64,000 nucleotides of DNA from Stratiolaelaps scimitus (Eukaryota > Arthropoda > Arachnida > Mesostigmata > Laelapidae): positions 2,108,001-2,172,000 of the forward strand of contig JABWDB010000013.1 in the NCBI GenBank assembly GCA_019614645.1, in the 5' to 3' direction. Of the stretch, positions 35,086 through 57,350 are shown piece by piece. The notes beneath the pieces were generated by a model. It did not search any database, was not told where the DNA came from, and was given only the letters and a program-made list of their open reading frames with translations. Both the position numbers and the translations under genes were made by a program. Each line of letters starts with the position of its first letter. Positions within the stretch are counted from its first letter, which is position 1.

Positions 35086-38000
35086 ATTCTGGGTATTTAC
35101 CAGGATTTGCGTCGAGTGTGTGCGCCTATGCCTCGACTCGTCTTAAGAACGATGTGAGGAAGGAGTGAGAAGTCAGAGGAAAATTGATGCTCTTTACTTT
35201 GCTCTAGCTTCTGCTGCTGCTATGGTTGGTTGGTTGGTTGTTTCGTTGTCGATAATGATACGATGGCGCCTTCGAACTTGTACAAAGGTAAGCAGCTGGG
35301 CGGCAGGCGTGCTCTTCCAGGGGTGGCGAGATATGTAGATCCGATGCTTAGCTGCTAATAGCTCTTTTGCTCGGTGACCGATTTAAGCCGCGTACCTTCC
35401 ATTACATTATACCCAGCGCTTCCGGCCGTATGCTGATAGCGCTAGCATGACGCTGACGGAGTCCCACTGGATTTTTTTTCGTGTTGGTAAGGTTCGCTGT
35501 TGAAGAAGTAATGAGTCCGCTTGTCAAATGAAACATATTGATACTCACAAGTTGAATAGCAATGTACGGCCTTTTGCTTCCAACATCATGCTTCCATGCT
35601 AGATGGCTTTATCTATATTTCAACGACACCGGATGTTACACTAATGACCAGTGAAAGTGGACTCAGTGCCGACAATTGAGTGCGCTTAGCGTGTGTGTGT
35701 GTGGGCCAAACCGCCCTTACAATCGTCATCTGATCACTTTCACTGTTGCTATCGACATCTTCATTTGAGCGGGAGGTACCAGGAAGGCATTATGGGGCTT
35801 CTGTAGAGGCTGCTGTTTCTGGACGAAACTCCGAATGACTCAAACAAGCCGTAGAGTAAATGTCAGCAACGTCTTCACTTCGTATCGCCGTACCCCCTCG
35901 TCAAAGCCTAATGATTACTGAGACGATGGCGCAAAAACTCAAGCGTAGCATACTGTATCCTCTGAAGGCATACGACCGCAGGAGCAACAACACTCTCAAC
36001 CTCAACCGCCGCCCCCAAACGGGGCAGACCACTGCAAAAACTACTGGTTTCACTCTGACCCAATGATCGGCAGTCGGTTGAGCCGCTTCAAAACATCGAG
36101 AGTGACACGTTATTGTACGTGTAAAAACGCATTCGTTGTCGTCTATAATGCTCGTCGCCGGCCCTGGCGAGCTGTTGTTCGTCAGAGAGGCAACATGCCT
36201 GCTTGAGTACGTTGTAGCAGGTCGGGAGTCGGGTAAAACAAGCTGGCTGTGATCTGAAGACATCTGAGATGCCCTGCAAGCCCGACGCAGCTTGAGATCC
36301 ATCCCGGCGACCCCCGCCAAGCTGAAGGAGAGGCAGCCGGAGCCCGACCTCACAGTGACGGGACGGGTGAACGCTGGCGTAAAATGAAACTACAAAAAAA
36401 ATACAATAACAACACCAGCAAGAGTCGGAGGAAAGAAAGAAAAAACTCAGAAAAAGGAGACACATAGGTATTATATGGCTCAGTTGTGAAGGCATCGGGA
36501 GGACCAGCCAGCAAGGCAACCGCACGGAATAGTTATCGACAGCAGCAGCCGCAGCAGCAGAAGCAGCACGCAAGAGGCGCTAACTCAAGCCACTGAATCA
36601 ATAACTTCTTGATGTACCACCCAAACGACGTTCTCCTTTGAAAGTGAAGATCCCGTCAGGGCCAGTTGCCTCGGCATTAAGTTACTAAAAGTAATACCTC
36701 AATTCGGTTGTCGGCTGCTGTCGAGGGGGGCTGTAAAACGCTTACAGGCTCAAGAAGCATGAAGGAAACTTGGCGAATTAAACGACTCCCAGTAGTATAA
36801 TAGCTCTCTCTCTCTCTCTCAGCAGGGATGTATAGAGCAGGCAATGCCGTACCACGGATTCACACCAGCGGACAGCAGCGTCGTCGCTGGCATTTTCATC
36901 GCTTGATACAATAATCCCAAAGCAATAAAGTAAATACTGTAACAACCTGCCACAACAAGTTATTGCTGTTGTTCGCCTCGAACGTGAGCGCCTACTATGT
37001 AGCTCAGGCTGAAATTGCCCAGCCTCGCTTATGATCAATGTACGGCTGCTGTTCTCGCCGTCCAGCAACGCCGGGACCAGCTAAGACTAGATGAGCCCGC
37101 TGACGGCAGCGGCTGATACGATCCTTAAACGTCACGTTTGGTTGGGGGGCGCGTCGGCGGTGTTTTTCTTTATTTATTTTCATTTTGCGAATTTCCAGCT
37201 GTGCGTCGATTGCTGCCCGATGAGTGAAGTCGGTCAGCTTGTAGACAGCTGTTTGGCGTTGTTGATATTGCTCGCGCTTGTTGTTCCATCCCATATCGAA
37301 ATGGGACGTCACGTTTCACTGTGCTGCTTGAAGGGAATATAAAAGAAACCCACAAGCTCACCCGGCTGTCCGGCCATGCTTGCGTGCGTGAGCGTGTGCG
37401 TGCACCCAACGTGACTTTTCCATCGGCGACCATCACTTTTATGGGAGTGCCGGCACAAGATCGAGGTGCCGAGCGGCTTCTGTCTCGGGAGTCGAGACGG
37501 GCTGTCGCCGGTGCTGCTGGTTCGGTCCATGGCCGACCAAAAGTAGAAGTGGGTGGCTGTTGTTGTTTAGGCGCAAACGGTGAACAGCTACGGGAGTAAA
37601 AAGACAGACCGAACGTTCCTCCCGCATCGAAAATCGCTTGGGAAAACGAACCCGCCATCGGCGGCTGTACTAACGGTCAGCCAAACAACGGCTGCTGGTG
37701 GTGGCACTAGCACGCCATGGCAGAATGTATAGGAGCAGACAACAACAACAACGAAGCTATCACGGTGCGGTTTGATTTTCATTGTCTGCTCCGTGACGGC
37801 AGCAGCAGCAACAACAACCGGGGCAGCTGCTGCTGCTGTTGCTGCTGCGATTCGGTCAAAGACAGTCGTAGGGCTCTAGCCCATAAGAGAACTCCATCGG
37901 AACGGCGAATATCCGAAAAAGGCAGGGTATATAATATAATATATATATATATATATATAGCTGGTGCGTCGGTGTACGGGCTTCGTGGCGGGCCTGACTG

Positions 38001-40289
38001 CCACCGGCACCGTCGATGGCCACCAGCAACGGCCCAGCCGCCGGAAGAATTGAATAGGCGCACACTATCTCACACATTTATACAGACACATAGACAGATG
38101 CAGGAACGACGTGCTTCGACTGCTACCGTACCGTTAGTTACGCCTGTGAGCGGAGCAGTGTTCCCACGACGCTGCCGCGAACAACAGCAACAGCAACACA
38201 TAATGCTCGTTCGTGGGTCATTGGTTTCGCCAGGCAGACAGCCAGGCAGAGGAATAGCCATGGCTGTGGATATGGCCACACTCCTACGGTGAGCGATCAG
38301 CTATTATATAGCTGCGTAGACAGTTAGCCGCCATGAGTCAGAACAGATTCCCTATGCATATGTGCATCGTTGTGCCTGCTTTGTGCTAGTATTGTGCGTT
38401 TGGGCGTCGTATGAGTGCTTACGAATGCGCGAGCCCGTGCTCGCCGTCAATCTAAATAGGTGTCGTCGTCGCCGCCGCCACCGCCGTCTATGGCCTCCTC
38501 CATTGGTAGGGCACTCCACGCAGACGCACATGCTGACTCGGTGAGCCGGCAGTGACATCAGCAGCATCAGCATCGATATGTGTCCGTCTGACGATCTGCC
38601 GTTCACGGGCGCGTTTACGTTCGGCGTCTGTTGATCTTCGCCGACGCGTTCAGCGGGAAGCAAAACCGACAGAGAGAAAGAGAGAGAGAGAAGGTTCGCT
38701 TGTCCCAGATTTTGTCGTGGGTCCCGCCGGCTACACATCATCTATCGATTGGTACGCCATAAAACCGCACAGTGTTTGCTGGCCACAACCATACATCTAT
38801 GGTGACGGAGAGGAAGGGAGAGAGAGAGAGAAAGAAAGAAAATAAAAACGCTGATATTCTTTCAAAAGGCGAACGACTCCGATGGCGGCAACGTAACGCG
38901 AAATGGAACATCAGCTGTCCAACTCGTTGTCAGACCAATTGAGAATACATTGGGAGGCCAAGCTATACAGCAACCGTCGCAACCACCACTATCATCACCG
39001 CAGCGACGGAGGCAGCCGTCGCCGCCTCAGCCGATGCCGCTCTGACGGATTGGCTTGATGGACGCGCAGTGGTATGCAAGGCGCTCTATGGTGCACAATG
39101 CAGGAAATCGCTATTTTATCGCTAGAAATGCATGTAATAACATGAATTTCACGATAAAATGACGATCATCATCGTCGTCGTCGGTTAGTATATATGCATG
39201 GGGTACTACACCGTGTCAACAGCCAACAGATATATGTAGATTCTAGTCGAGTACGCCTCGATTGGTCTCTAGTACAGCTGTGTGAGGACTTTAATACGTA
39301 TTTATTTTTGGCATTCATTTTGGATATGTTCACCACGATATGTGTGTATATTCCTGTAGGTGTGTTATATAGATCGTTATCGTCTATCTCTCCGAATCCA
39401 GAAATTATCAGTACTGTCGGGCTGGTGGCTAGCGCGATAGCAACAACAGCAGCAGCAGCAGCAACAATAGGACCAGGCCACTCTGAGCGTTAGGCAAACC
39501 TCGTTAGAGAGCACATTGTGCTGTTACAACCGCCGCTACTGCTACAATCACTACTCCTAAATACTAGAGGTTGAGCTTGTGGGGACGCCGGAGTTGCTGA
39601 ATGTCTCATCATGTACATATCTATTCGACATAGCCACCGACTAGCTGTCTAGCTAGCTATCACCATCGCTAGAGTCCGCAAAACTCAACGATAGCACTCC
39701 GCTGAACTATTGTCACTCAAGACGAACAAGGCTCCGCCGCGTCGGCCCGCAGAAGGAAGACTATCTCGACGCAGTAGCTGGGCGCAGGACCAGAACCACA
39801 GACATACTCGCAGTTCGCACTCGCTTCCATTCCAACCTATGGCGATTGCCGCGACATCGGCGGCACCGGCTCCAGCAGAATCTAGATTTCGTTAGGAGTT
39901 TGCACAGCGCCGCGGGTACAGCCTGACAGTCCGACAGTTCGTTGCGCTCGAACGATGAGACAGGAAGCGCTATTCTTAGACGACCCTAGTCGACGACTGC
40001 CAGAGCTAAAATATATCGTAGTGCCAGAGGTACTATCGTTTTCCGATCCCAGATTCGGTCGTAACAGCACTGGCCATGCTGTCGTCTACGGCGTCGTCGT
40101 CGTAGTCGTCGAGTCTCAAGTTCTCTTGTTCTCTCTACGCGGTCGATAAGCATGGACGGTGGTTTTTTATTCGTAGAATGAACTTTGAGAGGATATCGCA
40201 TCTACAAAAAGAGGATCCGAGTCAATTACAGACACTAACGCAGAGAGACACAGATCGCCACATCAGTAGTTGAAAAAATACATATATAT

Positions 40290-40320
<31 letters not shown>

Positions 40321-40854
40321 CTTTTTTGTAGTTGAGTACCTCTGCGGTTACTGCTGTTACGGCGATCGGACGAGTCATCCACTCTGTTGGAAATACCTCA
40401 GATGGGTCAGAGGGAACGATTCATCCGGAGGCGAGCACAGGGTAGATGACCAGCTCGTCACAAGGTTCGATTGGGACTGTTACGAAGGCTGCGAAACACC
40501 ACCGCAGTGTAAACATTGTAAATACCGCATACAGCTTGTCGCTGCGTTCTCCCTCGATTGTCGCTCCCTAAATCTTTGTCTCTTTGTTTAATAGAATACC
40601 GAATCTCATCTCTCTCTCTCTCAGAGATAATATTTTCCACTTCTTGTTCGACACATTGTGCCAGCGTGGCGTGGGTTCATTCACGTAGTGAACACTTAAT
40701 CATTTGGCTAGATCGCTCTTCACCGCTTTTGCTGCTGTTGCAGCAGCTGCTTCAGCTGCTGCTGCTGCTGCTGAGCAGAATCCCTCTTGTACCGATGGTT
40801 GCTCGATGGGCAGCTTGACGGTCCGCAGCCTGATGTTGATGTTTGCAGTTGTGA

Positions 40855-50013
<9,159 letters not shown>

Positions 50014-50220
50014 AGAAGTAGTTCTGCTTCGTGCGGCAACTGCTGCTGCTGCTGCCGATCGGTGGTGTGTACTCATCAGCGAGGCCGCATTCGATATGGT
50101 TTCAATTTGAAGATCAGGTTGCGCGATATTGGAAGATACTTCCGTTGGCGTTAGTATACCCAAAACAGTTTTGCTGGCCTCCATATACTTTTCCTCAGGC
50201 ATTAAAAGGTCTTTCAGTCG
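50014..50220 (-). CDS. Candidate 207-nt exon upstream of the main gene, unknown product
   Basis: On the minus strand a CATAAAG acceptor and a TCT|GTAAGT donor bracket 69 open codons: RLKDLLMPEEKYMEASKTVL, GILTPTEVSSNIAQPDLQIE, TISNAASLM, then an Ala run from a CAG-type repeat and RSRTTS. The non-repeat part looks protein-like, but I recognise no family. It leaves in phase 0 and so cannot splice directly to the first exon found at 32492, which needs phase 1. The acceptor lacks a good pyrimidine tract and sits in a TA repeat. Confidence 0.2.
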
Positions 50221-50509
50221 CTTTATGTATATATATATATGTTTTGAGTATCTGGAAAATCTTGAGACGATGACAAATAGTGCGATTTGCCTAGTGAAAA
50301 GTGTTGCCACACATAGGATGGATCTTGTCGAGACGTATTGTTCTTGGAATAAACAAGGAGATCTTACTGAGTACGGGAGGGCCACTCACTGACTATCAAG
50401 GCACTTCAATGAACAGCAGCGACCTATCTAGTGGGGACATTATTATCCATTGTGGAACTCTGTGTTCACCCTGGAGGTGTTTTTTCTTGAGTCTTGGTGT
50501 GGAACTGCA

Positions 50510-50610
50510 TTTACACCTTTCCAAACCGCATGTGTCCTCCGGGATTCGAACCGTACACCCTAGGGTTCCAATGGCTCCTACGGCGCTGCTCCTAAGCCGT
50601 CCCGCCTGAC
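50510..50610 (-). mobile_element. tRNA-derived SINE-like head
   Basis: The minus strand carries an A-box-like CGGCTTAGGAGC (50599-50588) and a perfect B box GGTTCGAATCC (50552-50542), with starts 47 nt apart, close to tRNA spacing. The would-be acceptor arms do not pair and the T stem is poor, so it is not a functional tRNA. A tRNA pseudogene or SINE head is the likely reading. Confidence 0.42.
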
Positions 50611-53600
50611 GGTTTCCACTGTGTAATCGGTGTCAACATATACTGTCCATATTTTCGTTGCTGTCACCGCACGCGCTCGCTGAGGACCAGTAACTCGCAG
50701 AGTGGGTACGCGAACCCAGGCCATTTTGTGAGAATCAATCAACTGCCGTCGGAGTTAGTTATCATAAGTTAGGATTAAAATATGACCGAACACAGTGTGG
50801 CGCCGAGCAATGTTGTCAGAGTGGCCTGCCCTCGCGTTCTGCTCGTCCGGCCGCGTCATGTTTTCCACAGAAATTCCACGCCATAAAATTGCTCATTCGA
50901 CCACAAATCTACGGAGAGCCATACGCAGACCCAAACACTTACAACACAAGAACCATACGTATAGCGACCCGCCGTATATATATGTATACAATATAGATAG
51001 CATCGCGCATCGCCACTAACAAGAGCGGAATGCGGAACTCGTTAGTGCAACAGGGCGCCCACCGCGAAGAGGGGTATCATCATTCTGCCTTTTCACACAA
51101 CGCTACGCTCCTGAGGCCCGCTCTGTATTCGACCGCTCATCAGCGTCACCAACAACAGCAACAACAATAACAACAACAGCAACAGAAGAAGATAACTAAG
51201 AGAGCGAGAGAGAGAGAGAAAGAGCTTTGCGTTGAGCCAATTTTTGCCACTGCGGTGGTAACGAGGCAGATGAGGATGATAAGTGTCAACTGTGCCGCCA
51301 CCGCCGCCGCCAACCAACCACAGTTAGCCCTGCCGCTGTTTCTGCTGCTGCTGCTGCTGTTGGAGATCGATGTCGGTGTCGAATCGACCACCAACAAACA
51401 CTGCCATCGGCCGATTGCTCGATCGACCATCCTGCTCAATAGGATTCTTCTGCTCGGCAGCCAGCGGCGGAATCGCCGGTGAGAAGCAGCTCCAAGCGCC
51501 TGCCGTTGGCCTGCGCAATCCTGCCACGTTCAATCTGCCTGTTCAATCTATCCGATCGTCGTCATCGTTGGCGTCGTCGTCGTCACAAGATCAAGGACCT
51601 CATTTCGTCCATACATTTGTATCTGTGCTATTAATATGTCACCTGTCAGTTGCGACAACAACAGTTGTCAGACGCTCAGCCGCAGCTTGTTCATTCGTTC
51701 GTTAGTTAACAACCACCCACCCCTATGTACCCTCCAAGAACAGGAGTTAGAAGTAGTAATAATAATAATAATGTTATTTCCATTATTAATAATAATAATA
51801 ACAATAATGTCAATGCGTTTTCTGTTGTCATCATTTGTTATTATTATTATTATTATTGTGTATATGTATTGTCTTCGCCTACGTACGTACATTATCGCAA
51901 CTCTTATGCCACTGTGTTATGTAAGTGCCACTCGACACACAATTGATCCGTGTGAAATACGCTGACGAAATGGGCAACGTGGCAGTGAAGTCGTTATCGC
52001 GTTACACTGCACCAGTCAATGATTTCTCTGTGGACGCGCACACATCGAACGAGTATCCGAGCTCACCTGCTGCTGCTGCTGGACCTGTTGTTTTTGCGAT
52101 CCAATTCGAAGTAATTGTCTTGACGTCGTTCACGTGTGCTTTGTATCTGGGTGTCTCTGTGAGATTGTTCGTGTTGTGTCAACAGGGGCAGTAGCGCACC
52201 GCAGCTACTTCTGGGTTTTGTCCTTCTTGACGGTTGCACGTGCGCATTACGCGAACGAAGCAATGAGTAATAAATAGTAGCAGCAGTAGTAGTATGCATA
52301 CATACACACACACACACACATATATATATATATTACTAATACTAGCGGGGCCCAAGGGCAGGCGCCGCAATTTCAGGTTTCGTGTGACAGCCTCCAACCC
52401 CCCACCCCATCTTTCATCCCCCCACGGGGTAGTAACACTTCTTCCACTCACTCATTCACAGATACACGCCTATATCCATATATATATATATATATACATA
52501 CATCATGATATTATTGCATGGATTTCGCTTTGTCCTTCTTTGCTATAACTCAACGCACATTACTTATTATCATTATTATTACTATTCGCTGTATAAGAAA
52601 ATACGTGCCTATGTCATATACTGTATGTGTATCGCACTTTTCTGTCGTCCTCTCGACGATGTCGACGATGATATTTCGTTTCCAGATTCGTCCTCTGCCC
52701 TCCTGCTACACGCCTCCCTACGCCACCGATCTATCCCATTCAGTTCAATTCAATTCAGACGCCAACCGGCAACCACAGCAGCTGTTCTCGTTGTTGTTGT
52801 TGCTGTTGTTGGTTGGTCACCCACTTTTTAATTTGTTTGCGGGTTCGGCTAATGGCTGCACCAACCAGCCGCATCCGCAGTCGGTGGTCAGTGAGTTCGA
52901 GCGGCGTATTTCGTTCGGTTGCCTTGTCAGGGGGGCGGTGTCCTGACGTTCACGTCGTGAAATCCATTCTCAGTAGCTGCGAAATCCCGCAGCAGCAACA
53001 ACAGAGCCCGCAATTCCGGCCACAGCAGCAAAGGTAACACACGAGAGGCGGCGAGCGACCAATAGTTCGTTGTCGTCGTCGTCGTCATCAGCTTCGAGTC
53101 GGCGCAATCAGATGAACAAACAAATGAACAGCTGACCTCCGATTTCTGGTTGAGACGCCCCCCCCCCCCCCACTGCCATCGTCATGTTACCACTATGCGC
53201 AATGTGCCCTGTCTGTAGATTATATACGCGTTTGATTGGTTGGCATTGGTCTATCAGCGTATGTGTGAGTAAATGTGTCTCTTACTGGTCTGTGCATGTT
53301 TGTGTGTGTGTTGTGTGTGTGTACGCATAGTAACAAGTGAAGTATGCGACTTCGTGAGGCTCGACCACTTCGGCTGACTCGTTCATGCCTCCACGGCAGC
53401 TCCTGCTCGACATATTGATCTATCTATGTATCCATCTATGCATGTGTCTATCTATGAGATCTAGCCATTTTGGGCGGTACTGCTGCTTGTGGTGACTTTG
53501 GTGACTGTGGTGGTAGCGGTGGCTGTAATGCCACTGCTGGTGATTCTGTTGCTGCTAAGCTGCCGACGCTCGTAGTGGCGGGCAACGGTAGCTGCTTGCT

Positions 53601-53779
53601 GCTAATTGCTCCTCCGACATCTCTCGTTGCGTCTGTCCGTCTGACGATTGGCTCTGTTGAGCGGCTACTTAGCTACGGTACCGAAGCAGCAGCAGCCGCC
53701 GCAGCAGCAGTAACTGTTGCAGTTGACTGATTCTATGGTTGTGTCCGTGTACCCAACGTGGCCGCCGCTTTCTCCCTGT

Positions 53780-53783
<4 letters not shown>

Positions 53784-53814
<31 letters not shown>
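53784..53814. repeat. (CT)n microsatellite
   Basis: CT dinucleotides of about 31 bp followed by CTGT variants. Confidence 0.92.
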
Positions 53815-53822
<8 letters not shown>

Positions 53823-54335
53823 GTCTGTCTTTGGCGGTGTCTGTGTCACTGGGTTGTACCGGAGCAGGCTGGGACGGGCCCGGCCGGGCCGGACAGGAGA
53901 TGTGTGACGTTCCGCGTTGTCTTTGCTGTTGTCATTGTCGGCTTCGTAGTTGCCGATGTCAGCCGTCACCGCCGTGTCTCCGGCGGGAACAGTTTTTTGC
54001 AGACTGAAAAGTCGTCGTCGCCGCCGCCGTCGCCGCCGCTGGCGTCAACGATTTTCGTCGTTCGCTCTCCCGGCGCCGGCTAACGGCATCCCCTATTTGT
54101 TGCTGTTGCTGCTGCTGCTGTTGCTGTCGCTCTCCGTCGTTCAACGAAATAATCGCACAAGCCGAAAGCAGAGCCAAAAAGTCGTTTCGAAGCGGTGGAG
54201 TCAGACAACGAAGGTAGCGATGAGGTTGATGACGGAGCCGGACAATGACGGTACGGTTCGTTCGGCCGGGAAAATACGACCGGTCGAGTCAGTCAGAGAA
54301 CACCGTTTCCAAGTCTATTTTTATTTTCTTAAGTG

Positions 54336-54375
<40 letters not shown>

Positions 54376-57024
54376 GGCGTCTCTATGTAGCTATGGTTTT
54401 TTTTATGTTTTTTCTGAGCATCTGTAACTCGCCATTACTGTTACAGGTCCTTTATCGCATAGACTTTTTGGTAGCCACCTGCGCGAGGGGAGTATTGAAC
54501 TTGTGTATTTAGGTGGCCAAATGCAGCCATTACAGCAGGCACCGTGACATGTTCCCATAGAAATAGCCTGAGCACCATTTCTATATACAACTGAATGAAT
54601 ATGACTGACGAGCTGTCGTATATTTCAATAGGTATACATCGAATCTAATTAGAGAATACGGGGAAAATTGTACGTGTCATGTCCCTAATAGTTTTCCATA
54701 TATAATCATATTAAATTTGCTTAGCACCATTATGGTTGTTGGTATTTTCGCAACTTTGGTGTTGGCCGGCAAGACAATAGCTTTACTCTGTGACAACACT
54801 AAATAGAGATACGGATATCGAGGATGGACATCACTCGGACGGACGATACTCCGAACGAGCGCTGAATGAGTTGATGATGGATATTGATGACAACAGCGGA
54901 GCTGGCCACCTCTCGATACGGACTGAACAGGCGCCAACCGTGCGAGATTATCTATATATATATATATATTGCTGATATTTCATCGTTGAGCGACCACTCA
55001 TAAGAGCAGAAAATAAGCAATATTGCTCCTGCTGCTATGGCGAGATTGTCACTTCTCTATATGGGCTTTTTCCTCTCGTTCCCGATATGCGTCGCAAGCA
55101 GCCGCTGATGTTGGTCGGCGCAGCGTTACCACCGCCACAATGTAACCGCGACAAGGCCGCGTAAATGCAAACCCGTACATCAACGTGTGAACTGACGACC
55201 GGATATCGCTCTTCAGCCATTTCGATGTCAACTGCTCAAATGCACTTCAAGCAAAACAGCAACAAAGGCAGGGGCAGCCGCAAAGGTCGACGTAGCAAAA
55301 CGGAAAGCGCGAAGCAGCAGTTGCTTTTGCTGCCGTTTGCCGCTGTAGTCGCTGGAATGAAATCAGCCTACACGAGCACTGTGGCTGATGGTGCGCAATG
55401 TGAGTTGTCGCGACCGTGCATGAGCGAGTTGTATATGAAGTGATTGCTGCCGCTGTGGCCTGTTGTTGTTATCATGATAGTCAGAGACAGCAGCAGCAGC
55501 AGCAGCAGTAGCAGCAGCAGCAGTGGCGATGTCGGAGCCAGCCAAAAGCGGGCCAGCCCGAGGGCAGATGAGTGGATCTTCGTCAAAAGCTCCGCTCGAA
55601 CCCAACCTGCCGTTGCTGCTTCCCCCCATTAGATCCTTCTTCATTTGACCACTGCTTAGAAGAAGAACAAGAATGAAAGCAACGACGAAGAGAGATAAGC
55701 CAGTACTGTTACCACCACCACCGCCGCAGCCGCCGCCGCCGCCGCCTCTGAGACAATCTGACGTTGATCGGAAACGATGGCCGGTGGCCCGATCAACAGG
55801 CCCGGAGCAAGGTAGTAGCGGCGGCGGCGGTGGTGGTAGTGGTGGTTGTGGCCAAACTGAACGTTCGTCTCCGAGTCAGTAGCAACGTTCGGCCGTGTTT
55901 TCGCATTCTTAGTTGAAGAGGGAGAGCAAATAGGAACAGACGGGGAACGGAACTAAGCTGCTCTATCATCGAGGGGCACGCGTATGAATTATTCGATAAT
56001 AATAATAATTATAATTATAATATAATATAATATCAATCGACACTTTGTCGTCGTTGTCATCAACATCATCGTCATCATCGATATCTGCCATGACGATGAT
56101 GATCGCTGTATAGCCCCGCAGTGATGCACAGTTGGTTTAATTGTAGCGGTTAATCTCGCCATAGCTGACCGCCATCGTTCGAACGACCACCGGCCAGTGT
56201 GAAATTTGATTTGATACCACCGTTCGTATAACGCCAATGGCAAACGCTGGGAGTGCGCGAATACGCGCTGCTGCCGAATGACTCACCTGCTGCTGTTGCT
56301 GCTGCTGCTGCTGCTGATAAAAAAAGCACACCCGGCTACGGTTTATACCATAGACGTGTATATGCGAAGGAGAGGATCCGGTGCACAGGATCCGGTGGCA
56401 TCGAGCAGAATCAGACGATGGTGATGATTATGACGAAGACTGTTCGTCCCTCGTGGCTTTCGTTCGATTCGTGGCAAATTCCGTCTTGATATTTCTCATC
56501 AGCGTCGTCGAAGTCCGTCATCATAGTCTATGACTCTACGGGGTCTTGGCCAGCTTTGCCGATCCGGCCAGCGTTGCCATATGGACAGCGGCCGGGGGAT
56601 ATTCCAGCGGAGCGGCGCAGTGTAGTCGACAAGACTACACCGTCATCGTTCTGTCAGCGCGCTGACTTGAACGCTACATCAGTTGTGGACGATACGTCCG
56701 AACTGCAAACACACGGCAAGCAGCTAGACGGAAAGGCTGATCTTGACTCCTGTCAGATACCGTCGTCCAAGTGGGGAATGTCCACGTTGACACTAAATGC
56801 CGATGATGACAATAATGCCTAGATGATATAAATAATGAAGATGAAACATGCTATGGCGTAGTGTTCAATGCGCTGAAGATCAGCTGAAGTTCATGCTCAA
56901 AACGAGTGATATGAGAAATCTGGCAAAGGTGATCTCAGCATCATCTGCTTATGAAGAAGATATCCTGCGGTTTCGATATCCGAGAACGAGAGAAGGTCGA
57001 AAACAAGACGCAATAGACCTTATT

Positions 57025-57109
57025 TTTCCTGTTATGTGGCAGGCCTAGAACCCTTAGGTGGTCACGAAGGGGACACCCAGAAGTTCTAGGCCTGTCACAT
57101 AACAGGAAA
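57025..57109. repeat. 27-bp inverted repeat forming a long hairpin
   Basis: Arms 57025-57051 and 57083-57109 are complementary at 26 of 27 positions. The exception would be a G-U pair in a plus-strand RNA and a C-A mismatch in a minus-strand RNA. The 31-nt loop has a further short stem (GGTG with CACC). Arms begin TTTCCTGTTATGTG and end CCTAGAAC. A pre-miRNA-like hairpin, the tail of the neighbouring SINE-like unit, or a small foldback transposon are all possible. Confidence 0.85.
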
Positions 57110-57129
57110 TCTGTTAGTGGGCAACAAGA

Positions 57130-57350
57130 ATCTCTCCAGATCAAGAAAGATGATGGAGAAATCCAAATATTCCCCAAATCGTCTAGTAACAGGATTCAAA
57201 CCCAAGCCGTTTGTCGCTCAAAACATCTATCAGTACTTATCCACATCGTATTTAGACGAGAAAATGTCTGGGAGAAAATCTACGGTTCGCTGAGGCCACA
57301 GCGGGACCCGAACCTTCGATGTCGGGTATACCGCACTACCACGAGTCTGT
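57130..57350 (-). mobile_element. Dimeric tRNA-derived SINE-like element
   Basis: On the minus strand two tRNA-like promoter pairs occur about 111 bp apart. The first has CGTGGTAGTGCGG (57343-57331) and GGTTCGGGTCC (57314-57304); the second has CTGATAGATG (57233-57224) and GGTTTGAATCC (57202-57192). These resemble pol III A and B boxes 29-31 nt apart. The bodies that follow are also similar: GATTTTCTCCCAGACATTTT in the first and GATTTCTCCATCATCTTTCT in the second. This suggests a tandem dimer of one SINE unit. Boundaries are approximate; no target-site duplication was identified. Confidence 0.4.

Larger units (their letters stand above)
50221..57000. other. 5' intron or flank, no confident exon
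   Basis: Holds a tRNA-SINE-like piece at 50510-50610, CA and TA runs around 52302-52333, (CT)n at 53784-53814, (TA)n(GT)n at 54338-54375, CAG runs at 55491-55523, GGC/GCC runs at 55722-55747, and AAT repeats near 55998-56030. No exon recognised with confidence. Confidence 0.65.

Noticed and set aside
56556..57048. Two adjacent protein-like plus-strand ORFs
   Set aside because: No start in good context, no recognised motif and no splice sites linking them.
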